Of a stretch of DNA of 64,000 nt, positions 28,204-38,716 are shown in pieces. The stretch covers positions 367,166 to 431,165 of the forward strand of contig NZ_JACSPX010000003.1 in assembly GCF_014836945.1 (NCBI RefSeq). The letters are read 5' to 3'. The position numbers and the translations under genes are program-made. The notes under the pieces are model-generated. The model ran no database searches, had not been told where the DNA came from, and saw only the letters and a list, made by a program, of their open reading frames with translations. This DNA is from Microbacterium commune. GTDB taxonomy: Bacteria > Actinomycetota > Actinomycetes > Actinomycetales > Microbacteriaceae. Position 1 is the stretch's first letter. Each line of letters begins with the position of its first letter.

Positions 28204-29132
28204 GCACGGCCTCCTGCCGCAGAGGTGGGATCGAGGGCATCCCGCAGACCGTCGGCGACGAGCGCCATCGACACGGTCAGCAGGGTGAGGGCCAGCGCGG
28301 GGAAGTAGAACAGCCACGGCGCGCTGGTGACGCTGGCCGCTCCCTCGCCGATCAGCGAGCCGAGCGACACGTCGGGGATCTTCACGCCGAAGCCGATGAA
28401 CGACAGACCGGTCTCCGTCATCACCGCGGCGACCACCCCCAGGGTGAAGTTGATCACGAGCAGCGAGCCGACGTTCGGCAGCAGGTGACGCAGCACCACG
28501 CGCATTCCGGGCACGCCCATGTAGCGCGCGGCGTGCACGTACTCGCGCTCGCGCAGCGACAGCGCCATCGTCCAGATCACGCGAGCGGGGAAGAACCAGC
28601 CGATGAAGATCAGCGCCAGCGAGATCACCCGCCAGTCACCGCCGGCGTTGTTCGAGACCAGGGCGAGGATGAGGAAGGTGGGCACCACCATGAAGAAGTG
28701 GATGACGATGAGGGTCGTCCGCTCGACGAATCCGCCGAAGTAGGCCGCCGCGGTGCCGACGATCGCGGAGATCACCGTCACACCGATGGAGACGACGAGG
28801 GCGATCATCAGCGATCGCTGCAGGCCGACGAAGGTCTGCGTGAACGTGTCGTTGCCCGAGGCGTTCGTGCCGAAGAAGTGGTCGGACGAGGGGCCGGTGG
28901 AGAGGTTGAGGAAGTCCATCTCGTTGACATCCCAGCCGGACAGCGGCGGGACGACGACGGATGCCAGCGCGAGCAGGACGAAGACGACGATGCCGAACAC
29001 GGCCGGCTTGTTGCGCATGAACCGGCGCGTGTAGAGCGTCCATTTCGACATCTGCTTGGCCGGCACCCGCTCGGCGGTCGTGTCGGGCCCGACGGGCGGC
29101 TGGATCTGGGAGTCGATCATCTGGTTGGTCAT
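28200..29132 (-). CDS. Peptide ABC transporter permease (OppC/DppC type)
   Basis: A 310-residue inner-membrane protein with six helices. The N-terminal OppC domain is marked by KMSKWTLYTRRFMRNKPAVF-like residues (about 25-44), and the permease motif region is AARYMGVPGMRVVLRHLLPN, the EAA loop that contacts the ATPase. It lies one base after the OppB-type gene and overlaps the ATPase gene, so the importer is coexpressed. Confidence 0.93.
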   Translation of the reverse strand: MTNQMIDSQIQPPVGPDTTAERVPAKQMSKWTLYTRRFMRNKPAVFGIVVFVLLALASVVVPPLSGWDVNEMDFLNLSTGPSSDHFFGTNASGNDTFTQTFVGLQRSLMIALVVSIGVTVISAIVGTAAAYFGGFVERTTLIVIHFFMVVPTFLILALVSNNAGGDWRVISLALIFIGWFFPARVIWTMALSLREREYVHAARYMGVPGMRVVLRHLLPNVGSLLVINFTLGVVAAVMTETGLSFIGFGVKIPDVSLGSLIGEGAASVTSAPWLFYFPALALTLLTVSMALVADGLRDALDPTSAAGGRA

Positions 29133-29133
29133 G

Positions 29134-30195
29134 TCAGCTCACCCTCACTCGCGGGTCGAGGACCACGACGGCGATGTCGGCGAGCACGGCGCCGATCGCG
29201 GTCAGGACGGCGCCGAAGGCGGCGACGGCGACCACGCCGTGCACGTCGTTGCCGTTGATCGTGGTCAGGAAGTAGCGGCCCATGCCCTGCCAGGCGAAGA
29301 TCGTCTCGGTCAGGATGGCGCCGGTGAAGATCGCCGGGATCGAGAACGCGACCTGCGTGGCGACGGGGATCAGCGACGTGCGCAGCGCGTGCCGCCGGAT
29401 CGCCTGGGACTTGGTCAGGCCCTTCGCGCGAGCGGTGCGCACGTAGTCGGCACTGATGTTGTCGAGCAGCAGGGAGCGCTGCAGGAAGTGCGTTCCGGCG
29501 TATCCGGTCACGACGAGCGCGATGGTCGGCAGGATCAGATGCTGCAGCGCATCGACGAGCACCGGGAAGAACCCGGTCACCCCCTGGCTCGAGGAGCCGG
29601 TGACGTAGAAGACGCGGGTGCCGATCCAGTTGTTGAAGTTGATGGCCAGGATGACGACGGCGAGCGCCGCGACGATGATGTTGATGTTCATCGTGATGAT
29701 CGACACGGCCTGCCAGATGCGGTCACCCAGCTTGTACTGGTGGGATGCCGTGTACACGCCGATCCAGATGCCGAGGACGGTCATGATGATGGTCGCCCCG
29801 AGCACCAGCTCGGCGCTGACCCACATGCGGTAGCCGATCTCGTTGTTCACCGAGCCGCCGGTGGGGCTCAGGCCCCAGTCCCACCGGAGCAGGATGCCGG
29901 TGAGCCAGGTCCACCACCTCTCGAGCAGCGGCGTGCTCTCGCTGAGGTTTCGCGGCCCGAGCAGACCTTCGATCTGCTCAGGGCTCAAGGGGGGCTTGCG
30001 GCCGACGTAGTTGCTTCGCGGATCGAGGAATGACCAGGCAAGGAAGTAGGTGACATTCGTCGCGACCACGATCATGAGCAGCCAGCCGAGTGTCCGGCGC
30101 ACGAGATACTTGATCAAGGTGAAGGGTCTTTCTCTTCTACAGCCGTGCCCGGGATCTCCGACGCGACGCTGAGTCGGGATGACTTTCTGGGTCAT
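29134..30195 (-). CDS. Peptide ABC transporter permease (OppB/DppB type)
   Basis: A 353-residue permease with about six helices. The EAA loop is visible as YVRTARAKGLTKSQAIRRHA. A large extracytoplasmic loop follows helix 1, as in OppB. The start is uncertain. ATG 30195 has GGAGG four bases upstream and gives a 26-residue polar extension; TTG 30117 gives the family-typical N-terminus LIKYLVRRTLG. It is the first gene of the opp operon and is divergent from lepA. Confidence 0.9.
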   Translation of the reverse strand: MTQKVIPTQRRVGDPGHGCRRERPFTLIKYLVRRTLGWLLMIVVATNVTYFLAWSFLDPRSNYVGRKPPLSPEQIEGLLGPRNLSESTPLLERWWTWLTGILLRWDWGLSPTGGSVNNEIGYRMWVSAELVLGATIIMTVLGIWIGVYTASHQYKLGDRIWQAVSIITMNINIIVAALAVVILAINFNNWIGTRVFYVTGSSSQGVTGFFPVLVDALQHLILPTIALVVTGYAGTHFLQRSLLLDNISADYVRTARAKGLTKSQAIRRHALRTSLIPVATQVAFSIPAIFTGAILTETIFAWQGMGRYFLTTINGNDVHGVVAVAAFGAVLTAIGAVLADIAVVVLDPRVRVS

Positions 30196-30242
30196 TCCGC
30201 CTCCAGCCTACGCCGACACCCGCAAGGAGGCTGTGACGGAGT

Positions 30243-30248
30243 CGTATA
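30243..30248 (-). promoter_or_regulatory. Candidate -10 box of the opp operon
   Basis: TATACG on the minus strand, with a weak GGTGAC 16 bases further upstream, placed about 50 bases before ATG 30195. TAGGCT at 30205-30210 is an alternative closer to the start. Confidence 0.3.
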
Positions 30249-30340
30249 GCCGATGAGACCCAGTGTCACCAGGTCGCCTCGGACAACTTCGCGAGACTAT
30301 CACCGGCTCACCGGAATGGGGGATTGAGCCGGGCTGAACG

Positions 30341-30346
30341 TAGACT
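30341..30346 (+). promoter_or_regulatory. -10 box of lepA
   Basis: TAGACT, about 33 bases before the lepA ATG. No clear -35 element is seen. AAGGA (30371-30375) is the ribosome-binding site. Confidence 0.4.
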
Positions 30347-30379
30347 TGCCTGAACCCTCTCGGACGCCCCAAGGACCAC

Positions 30380-32230
30380 ATGTCACCCCGCGCTCACACC
30401 CCGCTGTCGCCTGCCGCGACGCCCGCCACGCAGATCCGCAACTTCTGCATCATCGCCCACATCGACCACGGCAAGTCGACCCTGGCCGATCGGATGCTGC
30501 AGGTCACCGGCTCGGTGGCGGATCGTGACATGCGCGCCCAGTACCTCGACCGGATGGACATCGAGCGCGAGCGCGGCATCACGATCAAGAGCCAGGCCGT
30601 GCGGATGCCGTGGTCGGCCGACGGCGAGACCTTCGCGCTCAACATGATCGACACCCCGGGCCACGTGGACTTCACCTACGAGGTGTCCCGATCCCTCGCC
30701 GCCTGCGAGGGCGCGATCCTGCTCGTCGATGCAGCGCAGGGCATCGAGGCGCAGACCCTCGCCAACCTGTACCTGGCACTCGAGAACGACCTGCACATCA
30801 TCCCGGTGCTGAACAAGATCGATCTCCCGGCCGCCGACCCCGAGAAGTTCGCGAAGGAGCTCGCCGATCTGATCGGCGGCAGCCCCGACGACGTGCTCCG
30901 CGTCTCGGGCAAGACGGGTGTCGGGGTCGAGGAGCTGCTCGACCGGATCGTGCAGGACATCCCGGCGCCGGTCGGCGATCCGGATGCTCCGGCGCGGGCC
31001 ATGATCTTCGACTCGGTGTACGACTCGTACCGTGGCGTGGTCACCTACGTGCGCATGGTCGACGGCAAGCTGAACCCGCGCGAGCGCATCCAGATGATGT
31101 CGACCAGGGCGATGCACGATCTTCTCGAGATCGGGGTGTCCAGCCCCGAGCCGATCCCGTCGAACGGGCTCGGCGTCGGCGAGGTGGGATACCTGATCAC
31201 GGGTGTGAAGGATGTGCGCCAGTCGAAGGTCGGTGACACCGTCACCACCGCCAGGGGCGCCGCCACCGAGGCCCTCGCCGGCTACACCGACCCGAAGCCG
31301 ATGGTGTTCTCGGGCATCTACCCGATCGACGGCAGCGACTACGCCGACCTGCGCGAGGCACTGGACAAGCTCAAGCTGTCCGACGCGTCGCTGCAGTACG
31401 AGCCCGAGACGTCCGTCGCACTCGGCTTCGGCTTCCGCTGCGGATTCCTCGGGCTGCTGCACCTCGAGATCATCACCGAACGGCTCTCGCGCGAATTCGG
31501 GCTCGACCTGATCACCACTGCGCCCAGCGTGATCTACGAGGTCCTCACCGACACCGGCGAGACGGTGATCGTGACCAACCCGAGCGAGTACCCCGACGGC
31601 CGCGTCGCCTCCGTCTCGGAGCCGATGGTGAAGACCGCGATCCTGCTGCCGAAGGACTACGTCGGCACGGTCATGGAGCTCTGCCAGTCGCGCCGCGGTG
31701 CGCTGCTGGGCATGGAGTACTTCTCCGAGGAGCGCGTCGAGCTGCGCTATCGCATGCCGCTCGGTGAGATCGTGTTCGACTTCTTCGACCAGCTGAAGTC
31801 GAAGACGCAGGGCTACGCGAGCCTGGACTACGAGCCGGACGGCCAGCAGGAGGGCGACCTGGTCAAGGTCGACGTGCTGCTCCAGGGCGACAAGGTCGAC
31901 GCGTTCAGCGCGATCGTGCACCGCGAGAAGGCGTACGCCTACGGCACGATGATGGCCGAGCGCCTGCGCAAGCTCATCCCGCGGCAGAACTTCGAGGTGC
32001 CCATCCAGGCCGCCATCGGCGCGCGCATCATCGCCCGCGAGACCATCCGCGCCCTCCGCAAGGACGTGCTGGCCAAGTGCTACGGCGGTGACATTAGCCG
32101 CAAGCGCAAGCTGCTCGAGAAGCAGAAGGAGGGCAAGAAGCGCATGAAGATGGTCGGTCGCGTCGAAGTGCCCCAGGAGGCGTTCATCGCCGCGCTGTCG
32201 GGTGACGTCGAGGGCAAGGACAAGAAGTAG
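30380..32230 (+). CDS. lepA: Elongation factor 4
   Basis: A 616-residue translational GTPase that remodels stalled or mis-translocated ribosomes. The G domain shows AHIDHGKST, the switch-I segment [16 protein letters not shown] and NKIDL. It is followed by the EF-G-like domains and the LepA-specific C-terminal domain, which ends in a basic [10 protein letters not shown] segment. Length is normal. It is followed by a DUF1990 gene and hemW, an order common in Microbacteriaceae. Confidence 0.96.
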   Translation: MSPRAHTPLSPAATPATQIRNFCIIAHIDHGKSTLADRMLQVTGSVADRDMRAQYLDRMDIERERGITIKSQAVRMPWSADGETFALNMIDTPGHVDFTYEVSRSLAACEGAILLVDAAQGIEAQTLANLYLALENDLHIIPVLNKIDLPAADPEKFAKELADLIGGSPDDVLRVSGKTGVGVEELLDRIVQDIPAPVGDPDAPARAMIFDSVYDSYRGVVTYVRMVDGKLNPRERIQMMSTRAMHDLLEIGVSSPEPIPSNGLGVGEVGYLITGVKDVRQSKVGDTVTTARGAATEALAGYTDPKPMVFSGIYPIDGSDYADLREALDKLKLSDASLQYEPETSVALGFGFRCGFLGLLHLEIITERLSREFGLDLITTAPSVIYEVLTDTGETVIVTNPSEYPDGRVASVSEPMVKTAILLPKDYVGTVMELCQSRRGALLGMEYFSEERVELRYRMPLGEIVFDFFDQLKSKTQGYASLDYEPDGQQEGDLVKVDVLLQGDKVDAFSAIVHREKAYAYGTMMAERLRKLIPRQNFEVPIQAAIGARIIARETIRALRKDVLAKCYGGDISRKRKLLEKQKEGKKRMKMVGRVEVPQEAFIAALSGDVEGKDKK

Positions 32231-32277
32231 GTCGCTCGGGACGCGGTGTCGTTCGGAGACTGTTCAGACAGGTCGCT

Positions 32278-32283
32278 TAGGCT
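32278..32283 (+). promoter_or_regulatory. -10 box, leaderless start of the DUF1990 gene
   Basis: TAGGCT seven bases before ATG 32291. Confidence 0.45.
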
Positions 32284-32290
32284 GGAGATC

Positions 32291-32941
32291 ATGCGTCGGG
32301 GGACTTTCCGAGAAGGCACGGTGGACTATGCCGCGGTGGGCGCGACCCACGCGCCCGACCTGATGCAGTACCCGCCGGAGCGCAGCATTCCCGCGGAGGC
32401 ATCCTGGCGTCTCGGCAGCGGCGAAGAGCGTTTCCGCACCGCAGGAGAGTCGCTGCTGTCGTGGACCGCGCAGCGCGCCGCCGGACTCGAGCTGCGCGAC
32501 GTGCGCCCGGCCGCAGGCTCCGCCTACACCGGCGTCAGCTTCGACGCCGAGGGCGCGCCCATCGCCCCGAACCGCACCCAGGTCGAGCAGCGCTTCGCCG
32601 CCGACGGGATGCCGTTCGTCGCGCCCGGCATGACGCTCAAGCTGCACGGCAGGGTCAAGGGCATGAGAGCGGACGCCGAGCTGCGCGTGATCTCGGTGAC
32701 CGAGGAGCGCCGTCGCGTCGGGTTCGTCCTCGGCACCGTCGGCGGCTCCGTGGTCAGCGGCGAGGAGTCGTTCGACATCGAGTGGCGTGAGGACACCGAC
32801 GAGGTGTGGTTCACCGTGCGGGCGTTCGACGCTCCCGTGGCGCTGCTGTACCGGCTGCCCGGCATGGTGCGTCGTCGACGGCGCGAGCTGTTCTCCCTCT
32901 ACCTGCGTGCCATCTCACCCCTGTACGCGACCCCGATCTGA
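32291..32941 (+). CDS. DUF1990 family protein
   Basis: A 216-residue soluble protein with the DUF1990 pattern: YAAVGATH near the N-terminus, a W-LGSGEERF-like block and a C-terminal SGEESFDIEW segment with a basic end. The family has a calycin-like or SRPBCC-like beta fold by reputation and no demonstrated role. No signal peptide is present. ATG 32291 is chosen from the -10 spacing and from family alignment; the in-frame codon at 32246 lies upstream of the predicted transcript start. Confidence 0.8.
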   Translation: MRRGTFREGTVDYAAVGATHAPDLMQYPPERSIPAEASWRLGSGEERFRTAGESLLSWTAQRAAGLELRDVRPAAGSAYTGVSFDAEGAPIAPNRTQVEQRFAADGMPFVAPGMTLKLHGRVKGMRADAELRVISVTEERRRVGFVLGTVGGSVVSGEESFDIEWREDTDEVWFTVRAFDAPVALLYRLPGMVRRRRRELFSLYLRAISPLYATPI

Positions 32942-32974
32942 TGGCGCTCGCACTCCGATGACACTCGCGCTCTG

Positions 32975-34201
32975 ATGGCCGGGCCCCTCCCGATCGGGGA
33001 TCCGGCGCCGGCCGACGGCCGTCTCCCCGATGATCTCGCCCTCGACCGCTCCACGCCGTTCTCGGCGTACCTGCACGTGCCGTTCTGCCGCGTGCGCTGC
33101 GGCTACTGCGATTTCAACACCTACACCGCGACCGAGCTGCGCGGAGCGAAGCAGGACGAGTACGCCGACACGCTGATCCGCGAGATCGCGCTCGCGGGGA
33201 AGGTGCTCGGCGACGCCGACGGCATCCGCCCGCTCGACACCGTCTTCTTCGGCGGCGGCACGCCCACCCTGCTCCCCGCCGGCGACCTCGCGCGGATGCT
33301 CACCGCGGCGACGGCGGCGTTCGGCATCCGCGACGGCGCGGAGGTTAGCGTCGAGGCCAACCCCGACACCGTGACCCCCGAGGTGGTGCGGACGCTGGTC
33401 GATGCGGGAGTCACTCGGCTGTCCATCGGGATGCAGTCCGCGGTGCCTCACGTGCTGGCGGCGCTGGACCGCACCCACCGGCCCGAGAACGTCCGCACGG
33501 CCGTCGACGCCGCACGCGATGCGGGCCTCGACGTGAGCGTCGACCTCATCTACGGCGCTCCGGGGGAGTCGCTGGCCGACTGGGAGCGCTCGCTCGACGC
33601 GGCTCTCGCCCTCGAGCCCGATCACATCTCGGCGTACGCGCTGATCATCGAGGACGGCACCAAGCTCGCCAGGCAGATCCGGCGGGGTGAGGTGCTGGCG
33701 CCCGACGACGACCTGCAGGCCGACATGTACGAGAGCGCGGATCAGCGGCTGGGCGCCGCGGGCTTCGAGTGGTACGAGGTGAGCAACTGGGCCCGCGCCG
33801 ACGGCGACGACCACCGCTCGCGGCACAACATGGCCTACTGGCGGGGCGCGGACTGGTGGGGCTTCGGGCCCGGGGCGCACAGCCATGTCGCGGGCCTGCG
33901 CTGGTGGAACCTGAAGCACCCGGCCGCGTACGCGCAGCGGCTCGCGCTCGGCGAGTCTCCGGCGGCCGGCCGCGAGCGGCCAGACCTCGAGGCGCGCACG
34001 CTGGAGCGCGTGCTGCTGCAGAGTCGTCTTGCGGAGGGCCTGCTGATCGACGACATCCCCGAAGGGCGTCGCGACCGGGTCGCGGAGCTGATCTCGGACG
34101 GACTCGTCAATGCGGCAGCGGCTCTGCGCCAGCGTCGCGTGCGCCTCACCCTGCGGGGTCGGCTGCTGGCGGATGCCGTCGTGCGCGCGCTCACCGACTA
34201 G
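32975..34201 (+). CDS. hemW: Radical SAM haem chaperone HemW
   Basis: A 408-residue radical S-adenosylmethionine protein. The iron-sulfur motif C38-x3-C42-x2-C45 (FCRVRCGYCDF) is intact and followed by FFGGGTPTLL. This is the HemW group, formerly annotated as oxygen-independent coproporphyrinogen oxidase. These proteins lack the N-terminal residues needed for HemN activity and instead transfer haem to respiratory enzymes. It lies between lepA and hrcA, the usual location in actinobacteria. Confidence 0.93.
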   Translation: MAGPLPIGDPAPADGRLPDDLALDRSTPFSAYLHVPFCRVRCGYCDFNTYTATELRGAKQDEYADTLIREIALAGKVLGDADGIRPLDTVFFGGGTPTLLPAGDLARMLTAATAAFGIRDGAEVSVEANPDTVTPEVVRTLVDAGVTRLSIGMQSAVPHVLAALDRTHRPENVRTAVDAARDAGLDVSVDLIYGAPGESLADWERSLDAALALEPDHISAYALIIEDGTKLARQIRRGEVLAPDDDLQADMYESADQRLGAAGFEWYEVSNWARADGDDHRSRHNMAYWRGADWWGFGPGAHSHVAGLRWWNLKHPAAYAQRLALGESPAAGRERPDLEARTLERVLLQSRLAEGLLIDDIPEGRRDRVAELISDGLVNAAAALRQRRVRLTLRGRLLADAVVRALTD

Positions 34202-34251
34202 CGGGCGAGGCAGGAACACGGCGCGCGGGCCGAGTGCCGGGCGCGAACGGG

Positions 34252-34283
34252 TAGGATTGGCACTCGGAACGTTCGAGTGCCAG
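34252..34283 (+). promoter_or_regulatory. CIRCE operator overlapping the hrcA promoter
   Basis: The inverted repeat TTGGCACTC (34257-34265), nine bases, GAGTGCCAG (34275-34283) matches the CIRCE consensus TTAGCACTC-N9-GAGTGCTAA closely, with eight perfectly paired bases. It overlaps a TAGGAT -10 box (34252-34257) and ends 11 bases before the hrcA start, so HrcA binding would block its own promoter. Confidence 0.9.
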
Positions 34284-34294
34284 CGGGAGGGATG

Positions 34295-35329
34295 ATGGTC
34301 ACACAACGAGGCCTTGAGGTCCTCCGTGCGATCGTGCAGGACTACGTCGCGACCCACGAGCCCGTCGGGAGCAGGTCGATCGTCGAGCGGCACGCATTCG
34401 GCGTCTCCGCCGCGACCATCCGCAACGACATGGCCCAGCTCGAGGACGAGGAGCTCATCACCGCGCCGCACACCTCGTCGGGGCGGGTGCCGACCGACAA
34501 GGGCTACCGGGTCTTCGTCAACCACCTCGCCCAGCTGCGGCCCCTCTCGGCGCCGCAGCGCACGGCCATCGAATCCTTCCTCGCCGCGCCGAGCGACCTG
34601 GACGACCTCATGGCACGCACGGTGCGCGTGCTGACCCAGCTCACCGGTCAGGTCGCGCTCGCCCAGTACCCGTCGTTCGCGCGGGCGAGCATCACCCACG
34701 TCGAGCTCGTCGCGCTGGCACCGAATCGCGTGCTGGTCGTGCTGGTCACCGACGCCGGCGGCGTGTCGCAGCGCATCTGCCCGCTGCCCATGGACATCGA
34801 CGACACCGACCTGGCTGTGCTGCGCGCCCAGCTCGCCGCGCTCATCACCGGCCGTGCCGTCGGCGAGGCCTCCGAGCGGATCGCATCCGCCGTCGAGCTG
34901 CAGACCGGTTCCCGGCTGCAGCCGGCCCTGTCCGCACTGGCCGGGGTGATCGCCGAGGAGCTGGCCGAGTTCCGGCAGGAGCGGCTGGTGATGGCGGGGG
35001 CGGCCACGCTCGCGCGACGCGAACAGGACTTCCGCGGCAGCATCCACCCCCTGCTCGAGGCGATCGAGGAGCAGGTGACCCTGCTGCGGCTGATGAGCGA
35101 GATGGTGACCGACGAGCACGGTCTCGCCACCAGCATCGGCACCGAGAACGCCCCGTTCGGGCTCGGTGAGGCATCGATCGTCGCGAGCAACTACGCCGCC
35201 CCCGGGGGCACGGCCCGCGTCGGCGTGATGGGGCCGACCCGCATGGACTACCCGAGCAACCTCGCTGCGGCACGGGCCGTGGCCCGCTACCTGTCGCGCA
35301 TGCTCGACGAAGACGAGGCGGCCCGCTGA
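34295..35329 (+). CDS. hrcA: Heat-inducible transcription repressor HrcA
   Basis: A 344-residue repressor of groE and the dnaJ operon that binds CIRCE sites and needs GroEL to fold. The N-terminal winged-helix DNA-binding domain (about 1-75) contains [20 protein letters not shown]. The C-terminal HrcA domain includes [21 protein letters not shown] (34285-34290) fits ATG 34295 better than ATG 34292. It is autoregulated through the adjacent CIRCE element and followed 43 bases later by dnaJ. Confidence 0.95.
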   Translation: MVTQRGLEVLRAIVQDYVATHEPVGSRSIVERHAFGVSAATIRNDMAQLEDEELITAPHTSSGRVPTDKGYRVFVNHLAQLRPLSAPQRTAIESFLAAPSDLDDLMARTVRVLTQLTGQVALAQYPSFARASITHVELVALAPNRVLVVLVTDAGGVSQRICPLPMDIDDTDLAVLRAQLAALITGRAVGEASERIASAVELQTGSRLQPALSALAGVIAEELAEFRQERLVMAGAATLARREQDFRGSIHPLLEAIEEQVTLLRLMSEMVTDEHGLATSIGTENAPFGLGEASIVASNYAAPGGTARVGVMGPTRMDYPSNLAAARAVARYLSRMLDEDEAAR

Positions 35330-35372
35330 TGCGGGCGGCCGCACACACGAACGCACACGAAGAAAGGTGACC

Positions 35373-36482
35373 GTGGCGGATCATTACGAGGTCCTCGGGG
35401 TGTCGAAGGACGCCTCCCAGGACGAGATCAAGAAGGCCTACCGCAAGCTCGCCAGGCAGCTGCACCCCGATGTGAACCCGGGGGAGGACGCGGCGGAGCG
35501 GTTCAAGCTCGTCACGCACGCCTACGACGTGCTCAGCGACGAGGACTCCCGGCGTCGCTACGACATGGGTGGCGACCAGAACGGCGGCTTCGGCGGAGGG
35601 TTCGGCGGCTTCGGCGACATCTTCGAGACGTTCTTCGGCGCGGCGGGCGGCGCCCGATCTGCGCGTCCGCGGTCGCGTCGGGAGCGGGGCCAGGATGCCC
35701 TGGTGCGCATCGACCTCGAGCTCGGTGACGTCGTCTTCGGCGTGCACAGGGACATCGAGGTCGACACCGCGGTGCTCTGCGAGACCTGCCAGGGCAGCTG
35801 CTGCCAGCCAGGGACGTCTCCGGTCACCTGCGATGTCTGCGGTGGCAGCGGCCACGTGCAGCGCCAGGTGCGCAGCCTGCTCGGCAACGTCGTCACCACC
35901 CAGCCGTGCGGCTCCTGCGAGGGCTACGGCACCGTCATCCCGAACCCGTGCGGGTCGTGCGCCGGGCAGGGCCGGGTGCGCTCGCGTCGCACGGTCGCCC
36001 TCGACATCCCGGCGGGCGTCGAGACCGGCCTGCGCCTGCAGCTGCCCGGCTCGGGCGAGGTCGGCCGCGCGGGCGGCCCGCACGGCGACCTGTACGTCGA
36101 GGTGGCCGTCGCGCCGCATCCGGTCTTCAGCCGGGACGGCGACGACCTGCTGGCGACTCTCGAGGTGTCGATGACGGATGCCATCCTGGGCACCACCACG
36201 ACGATCGAGGGCCTCGACGGCTCGGTCGACCTCGAGCTGCGCTCCGGCGTGCAGTCCGGCGACGTGCTCACCATCGGCGGGCGGGGCATCACCCCGTTGC
36301 GCGGATCCCAGCGCGGTGACCTGCGCGTCGGCGTGCAGGTGATCACGCCGACCAAGCTCGACGGCGCGCAGCGCAAGCTCATCGAGGACTTCGCGAAGAA
36401 GGCGAAGGCCCCGGCCCCCAGACTCGCCCAGTTCCAGCAGGGGCTGTTCTCGAAGCTGCGCGACCGCTTCCGCAGCCACTGA
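35373..36482 (+). CDS. dnaJ: Chaperone DnaJ
   Basis: A 369-residue type I Hsp40 that stimulates DnaK. It has the J domain with HPD (31-33), a Gly/Phe-rich linker ([12 protein letters not shown]), a zinc region with four CxxC pairs, and C-terminal peptide-binding domains. The first repeat reads CETCQGSC, with Cys instead of the usual final Gly. GAAAGG (35362-35367) fits GTG 35373 ([10 protein letters not shown]), the family start, better than GTG 35367. It is probably cotranscribed with hrcA and hence CIRCE-controlled. Confidence 0.95.
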   Translation: MADHYEVLGVSKDASQDEIKKAYRKLARQLHPDVNPGEDAAERFKLVTHAYDVLSDEDSRRRYDMGGDQNGGFGGGFGGFGDIFETFFGAAGGARSARPRSRRERGQDALVRIDLELGDVVFGVHRDIEVDTAVLCETCQGSCCQPGTSPVTCDVCGGSGHVQRQVRSLLGNVVTTQPCGSCEGYGTVIPNPCGSCAGQGRVRSRRTVALDIPAGVETGLRLQLPGSGEVGRAGGPHGDLYVEVAVAPHPVFSRDGDDLLATLEVSMTDAILGTTTTIEGLDGSVDLELRSGVQSGDVLTIGGRGITPLRGSQRGDLRVGVQVITPTKLDGAQRKLIEDFAKKAKAPAPRLAQFQQGLFSKLRDRFRSH

Positions 36483-36514
36483 CCGACTCCCGCACCACAG
36501 CCGATCGGAGCCCC

Positions 36515-37243
36515 ATGGCCCTGCACTTCGTCGTACCCGACTGCACCGACGCCGCGATCGGAGAACTCGTCCGGTTCACCGGCGCCGAGGCGAAGCACGC
36601 GTCGCTGGTGCGCCGTGTGCGTGTCGGCGAGACCGTGACGATCGGCGACGGCCGCGGTGTGTGGCTCGAGGGCGCGGCGGAGGACGTCACCGCATCGCAG
36701 GTGAGCGTGCGGATCACCGAGCGCCGCGTGCACGACGGCCCCGAGACCCGCATCGTGCTCGCGCAGGCTCTCGCGAAGGGAGACCGCGACGAGCTGGCCG
36801 TGCAGGCCGCGTGCGAGCTCGGGGTCGACGAGGTGATCCCGTGGCAGGCCGCGCGCAGCGTGTCGCGCTGGGAGGGACCGAAGGCGGCGAAGGGCCGCGA
36901 GCGCTGGGCGGCGATCGTGCGCGAGGCGGCCAAGCAGGCGCACCGGGCCTGGGTTCCCGATGTCTCGGCGGTGCAGTCCACCGCCCAGCTCGCCGAGCGA
37001 GCGGCGCACGCGCGACTGCTCGTGCTCGATCCGTGGACCGAGACGCCGCTCACCGGCATCCGTCCCGACGGGCGCGATCTCGTGCTGGTGGTCGGCCCCG
37101 AAGGCGGCATCGCCCCCGACGAGCTGGAGCGTCTCGAGGCGGCGGGCGCCGAACGCGTCCGCCTGGGCGACACGGTGCTGCGCACCTCGACCGCCGGCCC
37201 CGCCGCGATCGCGGTGCTCTCGGCCAACCTGGGCCGCTGGTGA
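36515..37243 (+). CDS. rsmE: 16S rRNA (uracil1498-N3)-methyltransferase
   Basis: A 242-residue SPOUT-class methyltransferase. The N-terminal PUA-like domain contains GAEAKHASLVRRVRVGE; the C-terminal knotted SAM-binding region has LVVGPEGGIAPDEL and RLGDTVLRTSTAGPAA. It modifies U1498 of 16S rRNA in the decoding centre. It follows dnaJ by 32 bases, as in many actinobacteria. Confidence 0.94.
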   Translation: MALHFVVPDCTDAAIGELVRFTGAEAKHASLVRRVRVGETVTIGDGRGVWLEGAAEDVTASQVSVRITERRVHDGPETRIVLAQALAKGDRDELAVQAACELGVDEVIPWQAARSVSRWEGPKAAKGRERWAAIVREAAKQAHRAWVPDVSAVQSTAQLAERAAHARLLVLDPWTETPLTGIRPDGRDLVLVVGPEGGIAPDELERLEAAGAERVRLGDTVLRTSTAGPAAIAVLSANLGRW

Positions 37244-37244
37244 A

Positions 37245-37250
37245 TAGACT
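37245..37250 (+). promoter_or_regulatory. -10 box, leaderless start of the HIT gene
   Basis: TAGACT, beginning two bases after the rsmE stop and seven bases before ATG 37258. Confidence 0.45.
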
Positions 37251-37257
37251 TGCAGGC

Positions 37258-37605
37258 ATGAGCGAACCCTCGATCTTCACCCGCATCCTGAACGGGGAGA
37301 TCCCCGGCGACATCCTCGCCGAGAACGACCGCGTGTTCGCGATCCGCGACATCGATCCGCAGGCTCCGCTGCACGCACTCGTGATCCCCAAGACCGAGCA
37401 GTACCGCGACGTCACCGAGCTCGCCGCCGGCGACCCCGGCCTGATGGCCGACATGGTTGCCGTCGCCAAGCAGATCGCCACCGAGCACGCCAACGGCGAG
37501 TACCGCCTGATCTTCAACAACGGCGCCAGCGCCGCGCAGTCGGTGTTCCACGTGCACGCGCACGTGCTCGGGAACATCGAGGAGGGCAAGCTCGTTGGCT
37601 TCTGA
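37258..37605 (+). CDS. HIT-family nucleotide-binding protein
   Basis: A 115-residue HIT protein with FTRILNGEIP at the N-terminus and the histidine triad HVHAHV (His98, His100, His102). It is of the Hint type, a purine nucleoside phosphoramidase. The physiological substrate is not known in bacteria. It overlaps phoH by 11 bases. A long in-frame extension upstream is antiphase reading through rsmE and was dropped. Confidence 0.92.
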   Translation: MSEPSIFTRILNGEIPGDILAENDRVFAIRDIDPQAPLHALVIPKTEQYRDVTELAAGDPGLMADMVAVAKQIATEHANGEYRLIFNNGASAAQSVFHVHAHVLGNIEEGKLVGF

Positions 37606-38716
37606 CGACAGCGCACCCGCCGAGAGCGGCCCCCCGCGATTCCCCGCGCAGCCCGAGCGCGTCGAGCGCATCTTCGCCGACGGCGTCGCCATGGTGCAGC
37701 TGCTCGGCCCGCAGGACCGCCTGCTGCGGATGCTCGAGAAGCAGCATCCGAGCGTGCAGGTGATGGTGCGCGGCAACGAGATCACGCTGGGCGGATCGAG
37801 CGCCGACGTCGCGGCGGCGAAGCGGCTCGTCGACGAGCTGATCGAGATGACCCGCTCCGGCCACGACCTCGCGCCCAGCGACGTCGAGCACTCCGCGCGC
37901 ATCCTCCGTCGCGACGACGGGCCCCGACCCAGCGAGGTGCTCGGTGAGGCGATCCTGTCGACCCGCGGCAGGGTGATCCGCCCGAAGACCCTCGGTCAGA
38001 AGGAGTACGTCGACGCGATCGAGCAGAACACCATCGTGTTCGGCATCGGTCCGGCCGGCACGGGCAAGACCTACCTGGCGATGGCGAAGGCCGTGCAGGC
38101 GCTGCAGCGCAAGGAGGTGCAGCGCATCATCCTCACCAGGCCGGCTGTGGAGGCGGGGGAGAGGCTCGGGTTCCTGCCGGGCTCGCTGACCGACAAGATC
38201 GACCCGTATCTGCGCCCGCTGTACGACGCGCTCAACGAGATGATGGACCCCGAGGTCGTGCCGCGCCTGATGGCGACCGGCACCATCGAGGTCGCCCCTC
38301 TCGCGTACATGCGCGGCCGGACGCTGAACGACTCCTTCGTCGTGCTCGACGAGGCGCAGAACACCACCCCCGAGCAGATGAAGATGTTCCTCACCCGCCT
38401 GGGCTTCGGCACGAAGATGGTGGTCACCGGTGACATCACCCAGATCGACCTGCCCCAGGGTGCGTCCGGACTCCGCCTGGTCACCCGGGTGCTCGGCGAC
38501 ATCGACGACATCCACTTCTCACGACTGACGAGCGACGACGTCGTGCGGCATTCGCTGGTCGGCCGCATCGTCGACGCGTACAGCGAATACGACGAGCAGC
38601 GCACCGCGGCGCGGGTCGAGCGCGAGCAGGCGCACCAGTTCGCGAACCGCGCCGAGCGCCGCAGCGGACAGCCGCAGAAACCCCGAGACCGCACGCCGAA
38701 GCGAGGCCTGAAGTGA
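37595..38716 (+). CDS. phoH: PhoH-family ATPase
   Basis: A 373-residue protein with an N-terminal KH-like region (about 25-95) and a PhoH helicase-like ATPase domain: Walker A GPAGTGKT (152-159), then [19 protein letters not shown] and a [10 protein letters not shown] motif. PhoH proteins are linked to RNA metabolism and ribosome maturation, and the ybeY neighbour supports that. The start is TTG 37595, with GGAGGG eight bases before it. The C-terminus is Arg-rich. Confidence 0.93.
   Translation: MASDDSAPAESGPPRFPAQPERVERIFADGVAMVQLLGPQDRLLRMLEKQHPSVQVMVRGNEITLGGSSADVAAAKRLVDELIEMTRSGHDLAPSDVEHSARILRRDDGPRPSEVLGEAILSTRGRVIRPKTLGQKEYVDAIEQNTIVFGIGPAGTGKTYLAMAKAVQALQRKEVQRIILTRPAVEAGERLGFLPGSLTDKIDPYLRPLYDALNEMMDPEVVPRLMATGTIEVAPLAYMRGRTLNDSFVVLDEAQNTTPEQMKMFLTRLGFGTKMVVTGDITQIDLPQGASGLRLVTRVLGDIDDIHFSRLTSDDVVRHSLVGRIVDAYSEYDEQRTAARVEREQAHQFANRAERRSGQPQKPRDRTPKRGLK

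Noticed and set aside
26392..28308. A 638-codon plus-strand frame across the opp ATPase gene
   Set aside because: It is the antisense of a clear two-domain ABC ATPase, rich in Asp/His/Arg/Val as GC-driven shadows are.
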